Shown here: positions 54,972 through 63,829 of the stretch, in pieces | How the letters are laid out: each line of letters starts with the position of its first letter | Numbering within the stretch: the first letter of the stretch is position 1 | Assembly: GCA_004193285.1 (NCBI GenBank) | Contig: SECP01000034.1 | Location: 33,483 to 97,482, forward strand | DNA length: 64,000 bases | Reading direction: 5' to 3' | From: Myxococcales bacterium | Lineage (GTDB): Bacteria > Myxococcota_A > Polyangia > Polyangiales > Polyangiaceae | Position numbers and translations under genes: made by a program | The notes under the pieces: generated by a model | Database searches by the model: none | Told to the model about the DNA's origin: nothing | The model's input: the letters and a program-made list of their open reading frames with translations, nothing else

Positions 54972-56210
54972 ATGAAGCGCCGGGCAGCCTTGCAAAGCGC
55001 GCTCGCACTTTCCGGTGCGGCGCTCGGCTGCGCGGAGCCGAGCGCGCCGCCTGGCCGCGTCCTCGTGCCGTTCTGGTTCACCTACGGCGGCCGCAACCGG
55101 GCGACGCTCGAGGCGCTCGTCAGCCGATTCAACGCCTCTCAAAACGACGTGTGGGTGCGCGCGGTCTTTCAAGGCGACTACTTCGAGGGGCTGGCCAAGC
55201 TGCGCACGGCCCTCGCCGCCGGCGCGGCGCCGCCGCTCAGTCACGTCATCGGGGAGGTGGTGCCGTACTTGGCGGAGGCCGGCGTGCTGGAGGCTCTCGA
55301 CGCCTATCCGGGCGCACGCGCGCTGCCGCTGCACCCCGCGCTCGGTCAAGCTGGCTCGTTTTACGGCGGCGCCCAGCGGCCGCTCGTGGCGGTGCCGTTC
55401 AACCGCTCGACGCCCATCGCCTACGTCAACCGTCGCCTCTTCGACGGCGCCGCGCCGAGCACCTGGCAGGAGCTGGAAGAGCTCGCGCGCTCGCTGACGC
55501 GGCCGGGGCGCTTCGGGTTCGGCTGTCCCATCGACTGGTGGTACTGGGCCGCGCTGGTCGGGCAAGCCGGCGGCGAGGTCGTGGAGCCCAGCGGCGTCGT
55601 TTCGCTCGGCGGCGAAGCGGGCGTCGCTGGCCTCGAGCTCTGGCAGCGCTTGGTCGCGGCAGGGTCGATGAAGCAGCCGCCCGGGCGCGACTACAACGCT
55701 TGGGAGCAGCTGAGCCAAGACTTCCTCGCGGGCCGCGTCGCGATGATTTGGTCATCCACCGCGTTCGTGCGCTACCTCGAGGAAACCGCGGAATTTCCGC
55801 TGCGCACGCTACCTTTACCGCACGGCGTGCGCGGCGCGGTACCGACCGGCGGCACTCACTTCGTCTTATTGAAGAGCGCTCCCGCCGAGCTCAAGCAAGC
55901 CGCGTGGCGCTTCGTGCGCTTCTTCCTCGAGCCCGCCGCCTCCGCGTTCTGGGCCAAAGAGACGGGCTACTTGCCGGTCACGACCGAAGCGGCCGCGCTC
56001 CTGCAGAGCGGCTTCTACCGCGACCACCCCAACTACCAGGTGGCGCTCGACCAGCTCGCGGTGGCGCGCCCTTGGCCGTGGTTCAAAGGCCTGTTTCGCA
56101 TCCAGCGGGAGGTCGTGCAGCCGCGCCTGGAAGCGGCCGTGCTCGAACGTCAGGACGCGCGGCGGGTGCTGAGCGATGCCCGCGCCCTGGCTGAGGAGAG
56201 CGCGCGGTGA
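54972..56210 (+). CDS. ABC sugar transporter substrate-binding lipoprotein
   Basis: 412 residues from ATG at 54972, only 27 bases from the divergent SUMF1 start. Lipobox AALGCAEPS (Cys about 20). Family 1 extracellular solute-binding fold (UgpB/MalE-like): LVPFWFTYGGRNRATLEALVSRFNAS, YLAEAGVLEALDAY, VAVPFNRSTPIAYVNRRLF, FLAGRVAMIWSSTAFV and FFLEPAASAFWAKETGYLPV. It captures an oligosaccharide or glycerol-phosphodiester outside the membrane. The stop overlaps the permease GTG. The likely substrate here is a glucan fragment, by context only. Confidence 0.88.
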   Translation: MKRRAALQSALALSGAALGCAEPSAPPGRVLVPFWFTYGGRNRATLEALVSRFNASQNDVWVRAVFQGDYFEGLAKLRTALAAGAAPPLSHVIGEVVPYLAEAGVLEALDAYPGARALPLHPALGQAGSFYGGAQRPLVAVPFNRSTPIAYVNRRLFDGAAPSTWQELEELARSLTRPGRFGFGCPIDWWYWAALVGQAGGEVVEPSGVVSLGGEAGVAGLELWQRLVAAGSMKQPPGRDYNAWEQLSQDFLAGRVAMIWSSTAFVRYLEETAEFPLRTLPLPHGVRGAVPTGGTHFVLLKSAPAELKQAAWRFVRFFLEPAASAFWAKETGYLPVTTEAAALLQSGFYRDHPNYQVALDQLAVARPWPWFKGLFRIQREVVQPRLEAAVLERQDARRVLSDARALAEESAR

Positions 56211-57073
56211 GGCCCTCTCGTCCCAGCCAGCCCTTCTGGCTGCTGCTGCCGATGCTCGGCTCCTTGGGCGTCTTCTTCGTGTACCCCCTGCTCTCGGCGA
56301 TCCGTTCCAGCTTCTACGAGTGGGATTTGCTCACCCCGCCTCGTTTCGTGGGGCTCGCCAATTACGGCGCCATCGTGGCTTCGGGCGAGTTGCTCGCCGC
56401 GCTCGGCACCACCCTGCTCATCAGCGTGGTGGTGGTGGTCGGCTCTTTGGTTTTGGGGCTTGGTTTGGCGCTGGCCGTGCACCGCCCCGGCCGCTTGGCG
56501 TCCCTGGCGCGGAGCGCGGTGTTCAGCGCTTACGTCGTCTCTTGGGTGAGCGTCGGCCTGCTGTTCCTCTGGATCTTCGACGCGGATGCCGGGGTCGTGA
56601 ACCGCAGCCTCGTCGCGCTCGGTATCGGCAAAGTGCCATGGCTCACCAGCACTTCGGTCGCGCCGCTCACGGTCGCGCTCATCGTGATCTGGAAGGTCAC
56701 CGGCTACGCCATGGTCGTCTTCCTATCGGGGCTCTCGGCGCTGCCGCCGGAGGTGCAAGAGGCGGCCGCGCTAGACGGCGCGGGTCCCGTCGCGCGGCTA
56801 CGCCACGTCACGTTGCCGCTCCTCCGGCCTACGGCCGCGTTCGTCGCCATCACCAGCCTGATCGCGAGCTTTCAGCTCTTCGATGTGGTGCGGCTGCTCA
56901 CCCAGGGCGGGCCGGTGCGCTCCACCACCGTGCTCGTTTACGCGATCTACGAGCAGCTTTTTCGCGATTTACGGGTGGGGCGCGCCAGCGCGCTCGTCGT
57001 GGTTTTCTTCGTCGTTTTGGCCGCACTGACCTGGCTCAAGGTGCGGGCGTTCCGCGCGGAGGAGCCGACGTGA
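56207..57073 (+). CDS. ABC sugar permease, MalF/UgpA type
   Basis: 288 residues from a GTG overlapping the binding-protein stop. Six transmembrane helices (WLLLPMLGSLGVFFVYPLL; LLISVVVVVGSLVLGLGLAL). The EAA loop that contacts the ATPase is EVQEAAALDGAGPVARLRHV, about 180-200. It forms a heterodimer channel with the next gene product. Confidence 0.92.
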   Translation: MRPSRPSQPFWLLLPMLGSLGVFFVYPLLSAIRSSFYEWDLLTPPRFVGLANYGAIVASGELLAALGTTLLISVVVVVGSLVLGLGLALAVHRPGRLASLARSAVFSAYVVSWVSVGLLFLWIFDADAGVVNRSLVALGIGKVPWLTSTSVAPLTVALIVIWKVTGYAMVVFLSGLSALPPEVQEAAALDGAGPVARLRHVTLPLLRPTAAFVAITSLIASFQLFDVVRLLTQGGPVRSTTVLVYAIYEQLFRDLRVGRASALVVVFFVVLAALTWLKVRAFRAEEPT

Positions 57074-57888
57074 TCGGCGAGCGCTCGTGGCAACGCCTTG
57101 CGCTCTCCTTCGCGCTCGTGGCCGCCCTCGTCTGGCTCTTCCCCTACGCGTGGATGGTGCTGACGAGCTTCAAGACTCCGCAGGAGCTCGTGCGCGCCCC
57201 TACCGCCCTGCCAAGCTCGTTCGATCTGGGTGCGTACCGCGAGGTGTTTCGCGCGCTCCCGCTCGCGCGCTACTTCGCGCTGACGACGGTGATGGCGCTG
57301 AGCATCGCTCTCCTCCAGATCGCGGTGGCACTGCCGGCCGCCTACGCGCTCGCCAAGCTGGATTTTCGGTTCCGCTCGGCCGCGTTCGCCCTGCTGCTCT
57401 CCGCGCTGCTGATCCCGACGGAGCTACGCTTCGTGCCGATTTTTACGCTATTTTCCGCGCTTGGCCTCGTCAACACCTTGCCCGCGCTGGTGCTGCCGTT
57501 CGCGGTCAGCGCGTTCGGCACCTTCCTCCTTCGTCAAGCGCTACTCTCACTGCCCAACTCGCTCATCGAGGCCGCGCGGCTGGACGGCGCCAGCGAGCTA
57601 CGGATCGTTTATCGCCTCTTGCCGCCGCTGCTCGCCCCCGCGCTCGCCGCTTTCTTTCTGATCAGCTTCGTTCACCACTGGAACGATTACTTCTGGCCCT
57701 TGGTCATGACCGTCGACGACCAGGTGCGCACCTTGCCGCTCGGCGTCGCCCTTTTGCGCGAGCAAGGCTCCGGAGTTCGCTGGCACATCGTGATGGCCGG
57801 CAACGTGCTGCTCAGCGTGCCCGCGCTCGCGCTCTTCGCGATCGGGCAGAAGCACCTGCTCCGCGGCGTGGGTACGAACGTGGGCTAG
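57070..57888 (+). CDS. ABC sugar permease, MalG/UgpE type
   Basis: 272 residues from a GTG overlapping the previous stop (GTGA). Six helices (FALVAALVWLFPYAWMVLTSFK; FALLLSALLIPTELRFVPIF) and the EAA loop SLIEAARLDGASELRIVYRL. The ATP-binding subunit is not in this window; such importers often share a distant MsmX/MalK-type ATPase. The stop overlaps the DUF2378 gene end by 4 bases. Confidence 0.92.
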   Translation: MIGERSWQRLALSFALVAALVWLFPYAWMVLTSFKTPQELVRAPTALPSSFDLGAYREVFRALPLARYFALTTVMALSIALLQIAVALPAAYALAKLDFRFRSAAFALLLSALLIPTELRFVPIFTLFSALGLVNTLPALVLPFAVSAFGTFLLRQALLSLPNSLIEAARLDGASELRIVYRLLPPLLAPALAAFFLISFVHHWNDYFWPLVMTVDDQVRTLPLGVALLREQGSGVRWHIVMAGNVLLSVPALALFAIGQKHLLRGVGTNVG

Positions 57889-58472
57889 CGCCACTCCAGC
57901 AGCAAATCCGCGGCCGTATCCGCCCTTTTCGCGATCCGGACCGTGCCCTTCACCCCCGCATGCTCGAGCGTGCCCTCGAACGCTCCCACGTGGTGGCAAT
58001 CCAAAAAGTGAGGAGCGGAGAGCCGCACCACCATGGAGCCGTGATCGGCGTGCTCCACCGTGCAGCTGCTCGGCTTCAAATTGATGGGGTAAGTCTTGGC
58101 GAAGGCGGTCACCACCTCGTGCACGCCGGAAGCGGCGCCGAGCGTCACCTTACCGAGGGTAGACTTGAGCAGCGCGGCGGGGCCTGCGCGCCCGATGCGC
58201 CTCAAACCTTCACGAACCGAGACGCCGGGATGCAAAAGGGGGCACGCTCGGACGAGCAACTCGCCGAACTCACGCAGCGAGTAGAACCGAAATGGCAGGT
58301 AGCGAGCTTCCTTGAAGCGCATCGCCACGCCGCGCCGCTTACCGCCCTCCGCGAGCGCCTGATAGAACATCCCCGAAATCGTGGCGCTCTCCGGGATGAG
58401 CAACAGCGCCCGATCCACATCGAGGGGGTGGTCCCAAGGAGGGTCCACGAAGGTTCGCTCGGCGGGCCGCAT
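57885..58472 (-). CDS. DUF2378-family protein (myxobacterial, TIGR02265-like)
   Basis: 195 residues, soluble. YLPFRFYSLREFGELLVRACPLL, then GVSVREGLRRIGRAG, and HHVGAFEGTLEHAGVKGTVR are the core of DUF2378, a family nearly confined to Myxococcota. Such proteins resemble heme-NO/oxygen-binding or V4R-like ligand domains in size, but their role is unknown. It converges with the ABC importer and is not clearly linked to it. Confidence 0.8.
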   Translation of the reverse strand: MRPAERTFVDPPWDHPLDVDRALLLIPESATISGMFYQALAEGGKRRGVAMRFKEARYLPFRFYSLREFGELLVRACPLLHPGVSVREGLRRIGRAGPAALLKSTLGKVTLGAASGVHEVVTAFAKTYPINLKPSSCTVEHADHGSMVVRLSAPHFLDCHHVGAFEGTLEHAGVKGTVRIAKRADTAADLLLEWR

Positions 58473-58554
58473 GCGCTCGTGGTCAGCTTACAACGGCCCG
58501 CCTGCTGAGATTCAAGCGCGTGCGTGTGCGGCCCTTTCAGGTCGCACCCAAACT

Positions 58555-59676
58555 CTAGGAGCGACGCCGCTTGCGGCTCCCCCCAAGCGCTGCCGCGCCC
58601 AATAGCCAGCCGAGCACGCTACTGCTCCGAGGGCCGCTGGTGCTGCAACCGCCGTCCGTGGGCGCGGCGTTGCTGGGGCTTCCGCTCACGGCGGCCGTAC
58701 CGCCGCTGGAAATACCCGTGCCGCCCGTACCACTCGGCGTGCCCGCGGTGCCGCTCGGCGTGCCCGCGGTGCCGCTCGGCGTGCCCGCGGTGCCGCTTCC
58801 GCCGGTAGCGGTCGAGCCGCTCGAGCCATTCCCAGTGCCGCCCGTGGGGGCCGACGTTCCGCCCGCACCAGCCGTGCTGCCGCCGCCGCCTGCGCCGCCG
58901 CCGCCGCCCGAGCCACTGCCGGGCATGGCGCCCGCTGGGCCGAGCGCGTCATCGGCCGTGAGCGACAGCACCGCGTAGCCGTTGATGAAGTTGACGTTTT
59001 CGGGCGCGTGGGTGGACTTATTCTTGGGCGATGCCCAGCTGCCCGTTAACCAGCCCGCGGGTACGGTCGCGGCGTCGAAATCCTCGCGCCAGGCGAGCTT
59101 GAACTCGCCTCCTTCGTACTTGGAGAACTGCACCCAATCCACGTACTCGTGCACGGGCAAGATCGCCGGGTCGAAGTTGCCGCCGAACGTCGCGTCACCG
59201 GGCCAAAGATTGAAGTGGATCTGCATGCCCGCGGTCGCCGCATTCTCGGCGAAGGCTTGCGGCGTCGCGCCCACGTCGCGCCGAATCTCCTGCCCGTCGA
59301 TGAGCCACACCACCGCCTCCGGCGTCCACTCGTACGTGTACGTGTGGAAGGCGCCGCACATGTCTAGAGCGAGCGTGTGCTTTTGACTGTGGTTGGCGGA
59401 GGGCAGCCCGTAGATCGGGTTCGTCTCCATGCGGCACTCCGCGCCCAGCTTCTCGAAATCCAGCTCGTTCCAGAACACACCCGTCTGCTCGGATTTGTCC
59501 TTCCACATGAAAAAGCTGCTCACCACGCCGTCGCCCGCGGCGTACTGCACGCGCGCCTCCACCCGGCCGTATCCGTACGACTCACCCGAGTACAGCTCCG
59601 CGCTGCTCACCGCCAAAGCCAGCTGCGGGCACAGCGTAGCCGCCACAAAACCCAGCGTTTTCGAGAGATTTCGCAT
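58555..59676 (-). CDS. Circularly permuted GH16 beta-glucanase with MYXO-CTERM-like sorting tail
   Basis: 373 residues. Signal peptide about 1-22. The GH16 catalytic motif is WNELDFEKLG with E71, D73 and E75, and GYGRVEARVQYAAGDGVVSS precedes it. The strand segment that starts normal lichenases (FDxxxWxxGxW then NVxFxNGxAVLSLT) instead comes last, at about 198-243, as in the Fibrobacter succinogenes 1,3-1,4-beta-glucanase. A Gly/Thr linker follows, including three perfect copies of GTAGTPS (21-bp units near 58733-58795). The tail is GGCSTSGPRS, a hydrophobic helix, then RKRRRS, like a MYXO-CTERM signal. Probably cell-anchored mixed-linkage or 1,3-glucanase. An AraC gene is divergent. Confidence 0.87.
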   Translation of the reverse strand: MRNLSKTLGFVAATLCPQLALAVSSAELYSGESYGYGRVEARVQYAAGDGVVSSFFMWKDKSEQTGVFWNELDFEKLGAECRMETNPIYGLPSANHSQKHTLALDMCGAFHTYTYEWTPEAVVWLIDGQEIRRDVGATPQAFAENAATAGMQIHFNLWPGDATFGGNFDPAILPVHEYVDWVQFSKYEGGEFKLAWREDFDAATVPAGWLTGSWASPKNKSTHAPENVNFINGYAVLSLTADDALGPAGAMPGSGSGGGGGAGGGGSTAGAGGTSAPTGGTGNGSSGSTATGGSGTAGTPSGTAGTPSGTAGTPSGTGGTGISSGGTAAVSGSPSNAAPTDGGCSTSGPRSSSVLGWLLGAAALGGSRKRRRS

Positions 59677-59819
59677 ATTTTAGCTCGCCCGGCACGCGTG
59701 AGTGAGTCCGAGGGCGCGCTTCAATGTAGCGAGTGCTCCCACCTGATTGTTCGCGTTTCTTGGGGAAACCCCGCCCGGAGCACGTGGCACGCGCGTCGGC
59801 CCCGCGGTACCTTCCCTGC

Positions 59820-60665
59820 ATGCCCGTCGCCCCCCGGCGAGCGATCCATCAGAACTTCCTCCCTCCCGGGAAACATCGCGCCTTCGTGTGGAAGTACTCG
59901 GAGCCGATCGGCGGGCGCCGCCCTCGGCACTTCCACGCCGAGCCGGAGCTGAACCTGGTCGTGCGCGGCTCCGCCACCTTCGGCATCGGCGACAGCGTCG
60001 TCACCGCGCGGGCCGGCGAGCTCATCGCCTTCCCCTCGGCCCAAGATCACGTCCTCCTCGACTCCTCGCCTGACCTCTACCTTTACGCGATAGGCCTGGA
60101 CCCCGCCCTCTCCGCCCAAGCCCTCGACCAAGAGCCCAGCCTCCCGCTGCACGTCCAGCTCCACGCGGAAGAGCTCACCCCCGTCCTTCAGCGCGCGGCG
60201 GACATCGTCGATCGCCCCGGAGCGGACTCCCTCGCAGCCGACCTCTGGCAGCGCGTCCACTGGCTCGCCCGCCGCTCCGCTCCGCTCTCCGCGCAAGGCC
60301 CGCACGTCCTCACCCGCCGCACCCTCCAGCTCCTCCGCGGCGCGCCGGACCTCTCCCTCACCGGCCTCGCTCAAAACCTCCGCGCCCACCCCACCGAGGT
60401 CAGCCGCCACTTCCACCGCGACCTCGGCATCACCCTCGTGCGTTATCGCACCCGCCTCAAGCTCCTGGACCTCATCCAGCGCGTGGACTCCGGTCAAACC
60501 GAGCTCATGACCGTCGCCATCCACGCCGGCTTCGGCTCCTACAGCCAATGCCACCGCGCCTTTCAAGCCGAGCTCGGCTGCAGCCCCCGCAGGTTCTTCT
60601 CCGGCCTCCGCGACGGCATGCAAAGCGCGTATACGGATGAGTCGCTACCGGTAGAATTTCGGTAG
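59820..60665 (+). CDS. AraC-family transcriptional regulator
   Basis: 281 residues from ATG at 59820; the open frame upstream is not needed for the fold. Cupin sensor domain about 20-110 (RPRHFHAEPELNLVVRG; VTARAGELIAFPSAQDHVLL), then two HTH motifs (LSLTGLAQNLRAHPTEVSRHFHRDLG and LMTVAIHAGFGSYSQCHRAF) with the terminal GCSPRRFF signature. It is divergent from the GH16 gene across a gap of about 143 bases, so control of the glucanase, perhaps with the ABC importer, is a fair inference. Confidence 0.9.
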   Translation: MPVAPRRAIHQNFLPPGKHRAFVWKYSEPIGGRRPRHFHAEPELNLVVRGSATFGIGDSVVTARAGELIAFPSAQDHVLLDSSPDLYLYAIGLDPALSAQALDQEPSLPLHVQLHAEELTPVLQRAADIVDRPGADSLAADLWQRVHWLARRSAPLSAQGPHVLTRRTLQLLRGAPDLSLTGLAQNLRAHPTEVSRHFHRDLGITLVRYRTRLKLLDLIQRVDSGQTELMTVAIHAGFGSYSQCHRAFQAELGCSPRRFFSGLRDGMQSAYTDESLPVEFR

Positions 60666-60670
60666 ACGCC

Positions 60671-62983
60671 TCAAAGCCCACACCGCTTCGCGAACCTCAG
60701 CACGGCTTCTTTTTTGGCCGCGGGCATGTCCGGATCTTCGCGGAGCCGCTTCACGTCCTCCGGCAGCTTGGCGCGATCGAAGCGCTTGTCGGAGCAGGTG
60801 ACGAGGACGCGGAGGCGCATGGCCTCTCGCAAGATGCTGTACGGCGGGGGCCAGCTGTACTGATTGGCGCGCAGCGCTGCGGGCGTCGGGTCGAGGGCGG
60901 CGCTCAGGTAGTTCAGGGCGGCGGCGGGGCGCGCGTGGAGCCAGAGGTTGCGACCCACGAGGTACTGAGCGAGCGGATCGCCGGCGGCCGCTTGGGCGCC
61001 GAGCAGCGGCGCGGCTTCGTCCCAGCTGGGGCCGAGGCGAGCGTCGCCGATCAAGAGCGCGCGGAGAGCGGCGCCTTGGCGGGGGCCGTAGCCGGCGGCG
61101 AGGGTCTTGACCTCCATGGTGCGGCGGCGGTCTTCGTCGGCGTCGAGGGCGGAGACTTCTCGGTAGGCGGCCATCGCGTCGGCGGAGCGCTCGGCCATGG
61201 TTTGGATGTCGCCGCGTGCTTCGAGAGCGGCGGCGCGTTCCAGGACCGAGAGGCGCGGGTCGGTGGCGAGGGCCTGGTAGCGCTGGATGGCGTCGTCCAG
61301 CGCCCCTTCGCGTACCGAGCACAGCGCGAGGCCGAGGCGGGCGCGGGTGTTTTGCGGCTCCAGCTTCAGGAGCGCTTGCAGTGCCTCCCGGGCGCCGCGC
61401 GTGTCCCCTGCTCCGAGGCGCCCTTCGGCGATCGCGAGGTCACGGTCGACGCGCCGCGGGCACACACGGCCGAAGATGGAGGGCCGGTCGAAGCGGGCCT
61501 TGGCCATCGCCGCGAGCTCGGGCCGAAGCTGGATTTTGCTCAGATCTGCGCGGAACTCCCGGTCGAGGGCGAGCAGTGTTTTGCCCTGCGCGACTTGCTC
61601 GATCGGCTGACCCGCGTACCAGCCGCGCACGGAGTCCGCGCCGTAGCGATCGTGAAACCAGCTCACGAAAGCCCCGGACACGGTGTACGCGGCGTTGTGC
61701 GACTTCGTGAGGAAGCCGAGGCGGAAGATGTCGGGCATCTCCGGGAGGAGGCCGAGATCGAGCAACGCCTTCGCCCATTCCAGCAGCGTGAAGTCGTCGT
61801 CTTCGCCGGGGGATGCGGCGACCGCGATCCCTTCGATGCGGCCCGGATCCGGGATGAGGCCGCCGAGCGGACCGGCGACGCGGAAAGGTCCCGGTCCGAA
61901 GCTGCCCGTGACCACGTGCACGAGCTCGTGCCCGAGCGTCGGGTGCGGGAAGCCGGCGGCTTGGATGTACAGCTCGGCGCGCCACGGCTTGGCGATGTAC
62001 GTGTGGCTCGCGCCCATGTACGCGCCTTTTTCGCCGTCGGAGGCGAACAGGAACACGGTGACGTGCTCCGGGCCCTTCGCGCCCAAGTACCCTTCGATTT
62101 CGGGCAAATGCCCGACGCATTCGTCCCCCACTCGGGCTGCGTCCACGCGCGGCACACCGGCGGAGTACGCGACCGTGCAGCGGCCGACCGTGAGCGAGCG
62201 ACCCAGGCCTTCTTCGATACTGGCGCGGGTGTGCCAATGACCCAGGCGCGGCCCCGAGAGCGTGATCGCCAGGCTGAGCGAGGCCGCGAGCGCCCCCGCC
62301 ACCACGATGCCCCGGCGTTCACGGCGCGCCAGGCGGAACCGGGCCGCGTCCGTGAGCTCGACATGCCAAGCGAGCGCGGCGAACGCCAGCAGGCTCGCGA
62401 CGGTGCCGATGCGGTAGCTGAAGAGACGCGTGCCCGGATCCACCACCGTGTCGTAAAGAGGACCGGCAAAGTAGCCGACGAACGGGTCGAACCCGAACAC
62501 CATCGGGCTAGTGTAAAAACGCCAAAAGCCGATCGCGATGCAGCCGATAGGGCCCGCCAGTGCGGCGAGCACCGCGACCAGCCGTTGGCGTTGAAAACGC
62601 AGCGCGAACAGGCCTGCCGCCGCGCCCCAAGCGCCGCCCATCACCGCCCCCGGGCCCGGGCCCGTCGCCCAAAGCTCGTAGCCAAGTGGCGCGTCGCAAA
62701 AGCCCACGCGTAGGCCGTGCAGCGTCGTCACGAGCGCGCCGACCACGGCGAGCACGCCGCCCAGGGCCACGCCGCGGCCCAGCGCGTCGAATGGCTGCGG
62801 ACGGGCGCGCGCGACGAGCAGCGCGGTCGCGACCGCCGCGATGCTCGGCAGCACCAAGCCGCCGGCGAGCGCCGACTCGTACCCAGGGCCGCCGAACTGC
62901 GGAGCGAACCCGATGCCGCCAAGGGCAAGCGCCGCAACGCCCAGCGCCGCTCGTTCGGCGCGCGAGCGCAAAAGTGGAGTCAT
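60671..62983 (-). CDS. Membrane-anchored zinc-metallopeptidase-like protein with TPR-like tail
   Basis: 770 residues. Six or seven hydrophobic helices occupy about 12-260 (LALGGIGFAPQFGG; LAALAGPIGCIAIGFW). A zincin region (about 265-500) has FPHPTLGHELVHVV with the HExxH motif near residue 350 and a downstream RIEGIAVAAS whose Glu is a probable third ligand (gluzincin-like). The C-terminus (about 515-700) is TPR-like (LALCSVREGALDDAIQRYQAL). The peptidase domain follows an even or odd helix count that cannot be fixed by eye. Its ATG sits 9 bases from a tandem 15-bp repeat. Confidence 0.78.
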   Translation of the reverse strand: MTPLLRSRAERAALGVAALALGGIGFAPQFGGPGYESALAGGLVLPSIAAVATALLVARARPQPFDALGRGVALGGVLAVVGALVTTLHGLRVGFCDAPLGYELWATGPGPGAVMGGAWGAAAGLFALRFQRQRLVAVLAALAGPIGCIAIGFWRFYTSPMVFGFDPFVGYFAGPLYDTVVDPGTRLFSYRIGTVASLLAFAALAWHVELTDAARFRLARRERRGIVVAGALAASLSLAITLSGPRLGHWHTRASIEEGLGRSLTVGRCTVAYSAGVPRVDAARVGDECVGHLPEIEGYLGAKGPEHVTVFLFASDGEKGAYMGASHTYIAKPWRAELYIQAAGFPHPTLGHELVHVVTGSFGPGPFRVAGPLGGLIPDPGRIEGIAVAASPGEDDDFTLLEWAKALLDLGLLPEMPDIFRLGFLTKSHNAAYTVSGAFVSWFHDRYGADSVRGWYAGQPIEQVAQGKTLLALDREFRADLSKIQLRPELAAMAKARFDRPSIFGRVCPRRVDRDLAIAEGRLGAGDTRGAREALQALLKLEPQNTRARLGLALCSVREGALDDAIQRYQALATDPRLSVLERAAALEARGDIQTMAERSADAMAAYREVSALDADEDRRRTMEVKTLAAGYGPRQGAALRALLIGDARLGPSWDEAAPLLGAQAAAGDPLAQYLVGRNLWLHARPAAALNYLSAALDPTPAALRANQYSWPPPYSILREAMRLRVLVTCSDKRFDRAKLPEDVKRLREDPDMPAAKKEAVLRFAKRCGL

Positions 62984-62991
62984 GCGTCCAT

Positions 62992-63105
62992 CGCTCCCAC
63001 TCGTTGCGCTCCCACTCGTTGCGCTTCCACTCGTTGCGCTTCCACTCGTTGCGCTTCCACTCGTTGAGTTGTCGTCACTTCCACTCGTTGGGCTTCCACT
63101 CGTTG
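62992..63105. repeat. 15-bp tandem repeat in front of the metallopeptidase gene
   Basis: Five units of CGCTYCCACTCGTTG lie head to tail at 62992-63066 (the first two with C, the rest with T at the fifth base). After a 9-base break, two diverged units end at 63105. Because 15 is a multiple of three, several frames stay open through it. It occupies the place of the promoter or leader of the gene starting at 62983. Confidence 0.9.
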
Positions 63106-63190
63106 GGGGCTGCTCACCGTCGCCTGGCGTCTCGCATTTCGGTTCCGGCCAACTCGCCCGGGAGCGCTAGTTCTGCCCTCGCCGCGACCT

Positions 63191-63433
63191 AAGGTTCCGT
63201 ACTCATCGCGCCGCGGTCGCCTCGCCGTCGCGAGCTCGTTCAGCAAACTTAGTACCGATCCGTACGTCGGCCGTGGACGCGAAAGGGCGTCTTCTGTTCG
63301 GACTTCAAGCACGCCGGGTCGCTGAGAAAGTCGCGTACCCGCAGAGCCGAGCGTACTCGCAGAGCCGAGCGTACCCGCAGAGCCGACCACACCGTGAGCT
63401 CGCCGGGGAACGGTATTTCTCTCCCTACCGCGT
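63191..63433. repeat. Long direct repeat, copy 1 (internally deleted)
   Basis: Begins AAGGTTCCGTACTC and contains the shared anchor AGTACCGATCCGTACGTCGG at 63251-63270, then GGGCGTCTTCTGTTCGGACT and two complete 18-bp subunits GAGCCGAGCGTACYCGCA (63344-63379). Compared with copy 2 it lacks about 100 bases between the AAGGTTCCGTACT end and the anchor, including the long inverted repeat. Confidence 0.85.
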
Positions 63434-63829
63434 AAGGTTCCGTACTGAAATTGACCAATGATTTCGCGGTCGCGTGGCGGGAAATCGTCGACGTACCGAA
63501 TCGTACTACTCAGTCGCGAAGTAAGATTCGGTACATCACGCCGCGGCCGCCTCGCCGTCGCGAAATCGTTCAGCAAATTTAGTACCGATCCGTACGTCGG
63601 CCGTGAACGCCAAAGGGCGTCTTCTGTTCGGACTTCAAGCACGACAGGGCGCTGGGAAAGTCGAGAGCCGAGCGTACCTGCAGAGCCGAGCGTGCCTGCA
63701 GAGCCGAGCGTGCCTGCAGTGCCGAGCGTGCCTGCAGTGCCGAGCGTACCCGCAGAGCCGAGCGTATCCGCAGAGCCGACCACACCGTGAGCGCGCCCGG
63801 GAGCGGTATTTCTCTCCCCACCGCGACGT
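63434..63829. repeat. Long direct repeat, copy 2 (396 bases)
   Basis: Same order as copy 1 but complete. AAGGTTCCGTACTGAAATTG is followed by perfect 10-base inverted arms GTACCGAATC (63493-63502) and GATTCGGTAC (63525-63534) with a 22-base loop. Then the anchor at 63581-63600 and six 18-bp subunits (63665-63772). Base composition is less GC-rich than neighbouring genes, and the open frames across it do not show the usual GC-rich third positions. Confidence 0.88.

Noticed and set aside
62992..63105. Tandem repeats considered as a CRISPR array
   Set aside because: Units of 15 bases are contiguous with no unique spacers, and no cas genes are present.
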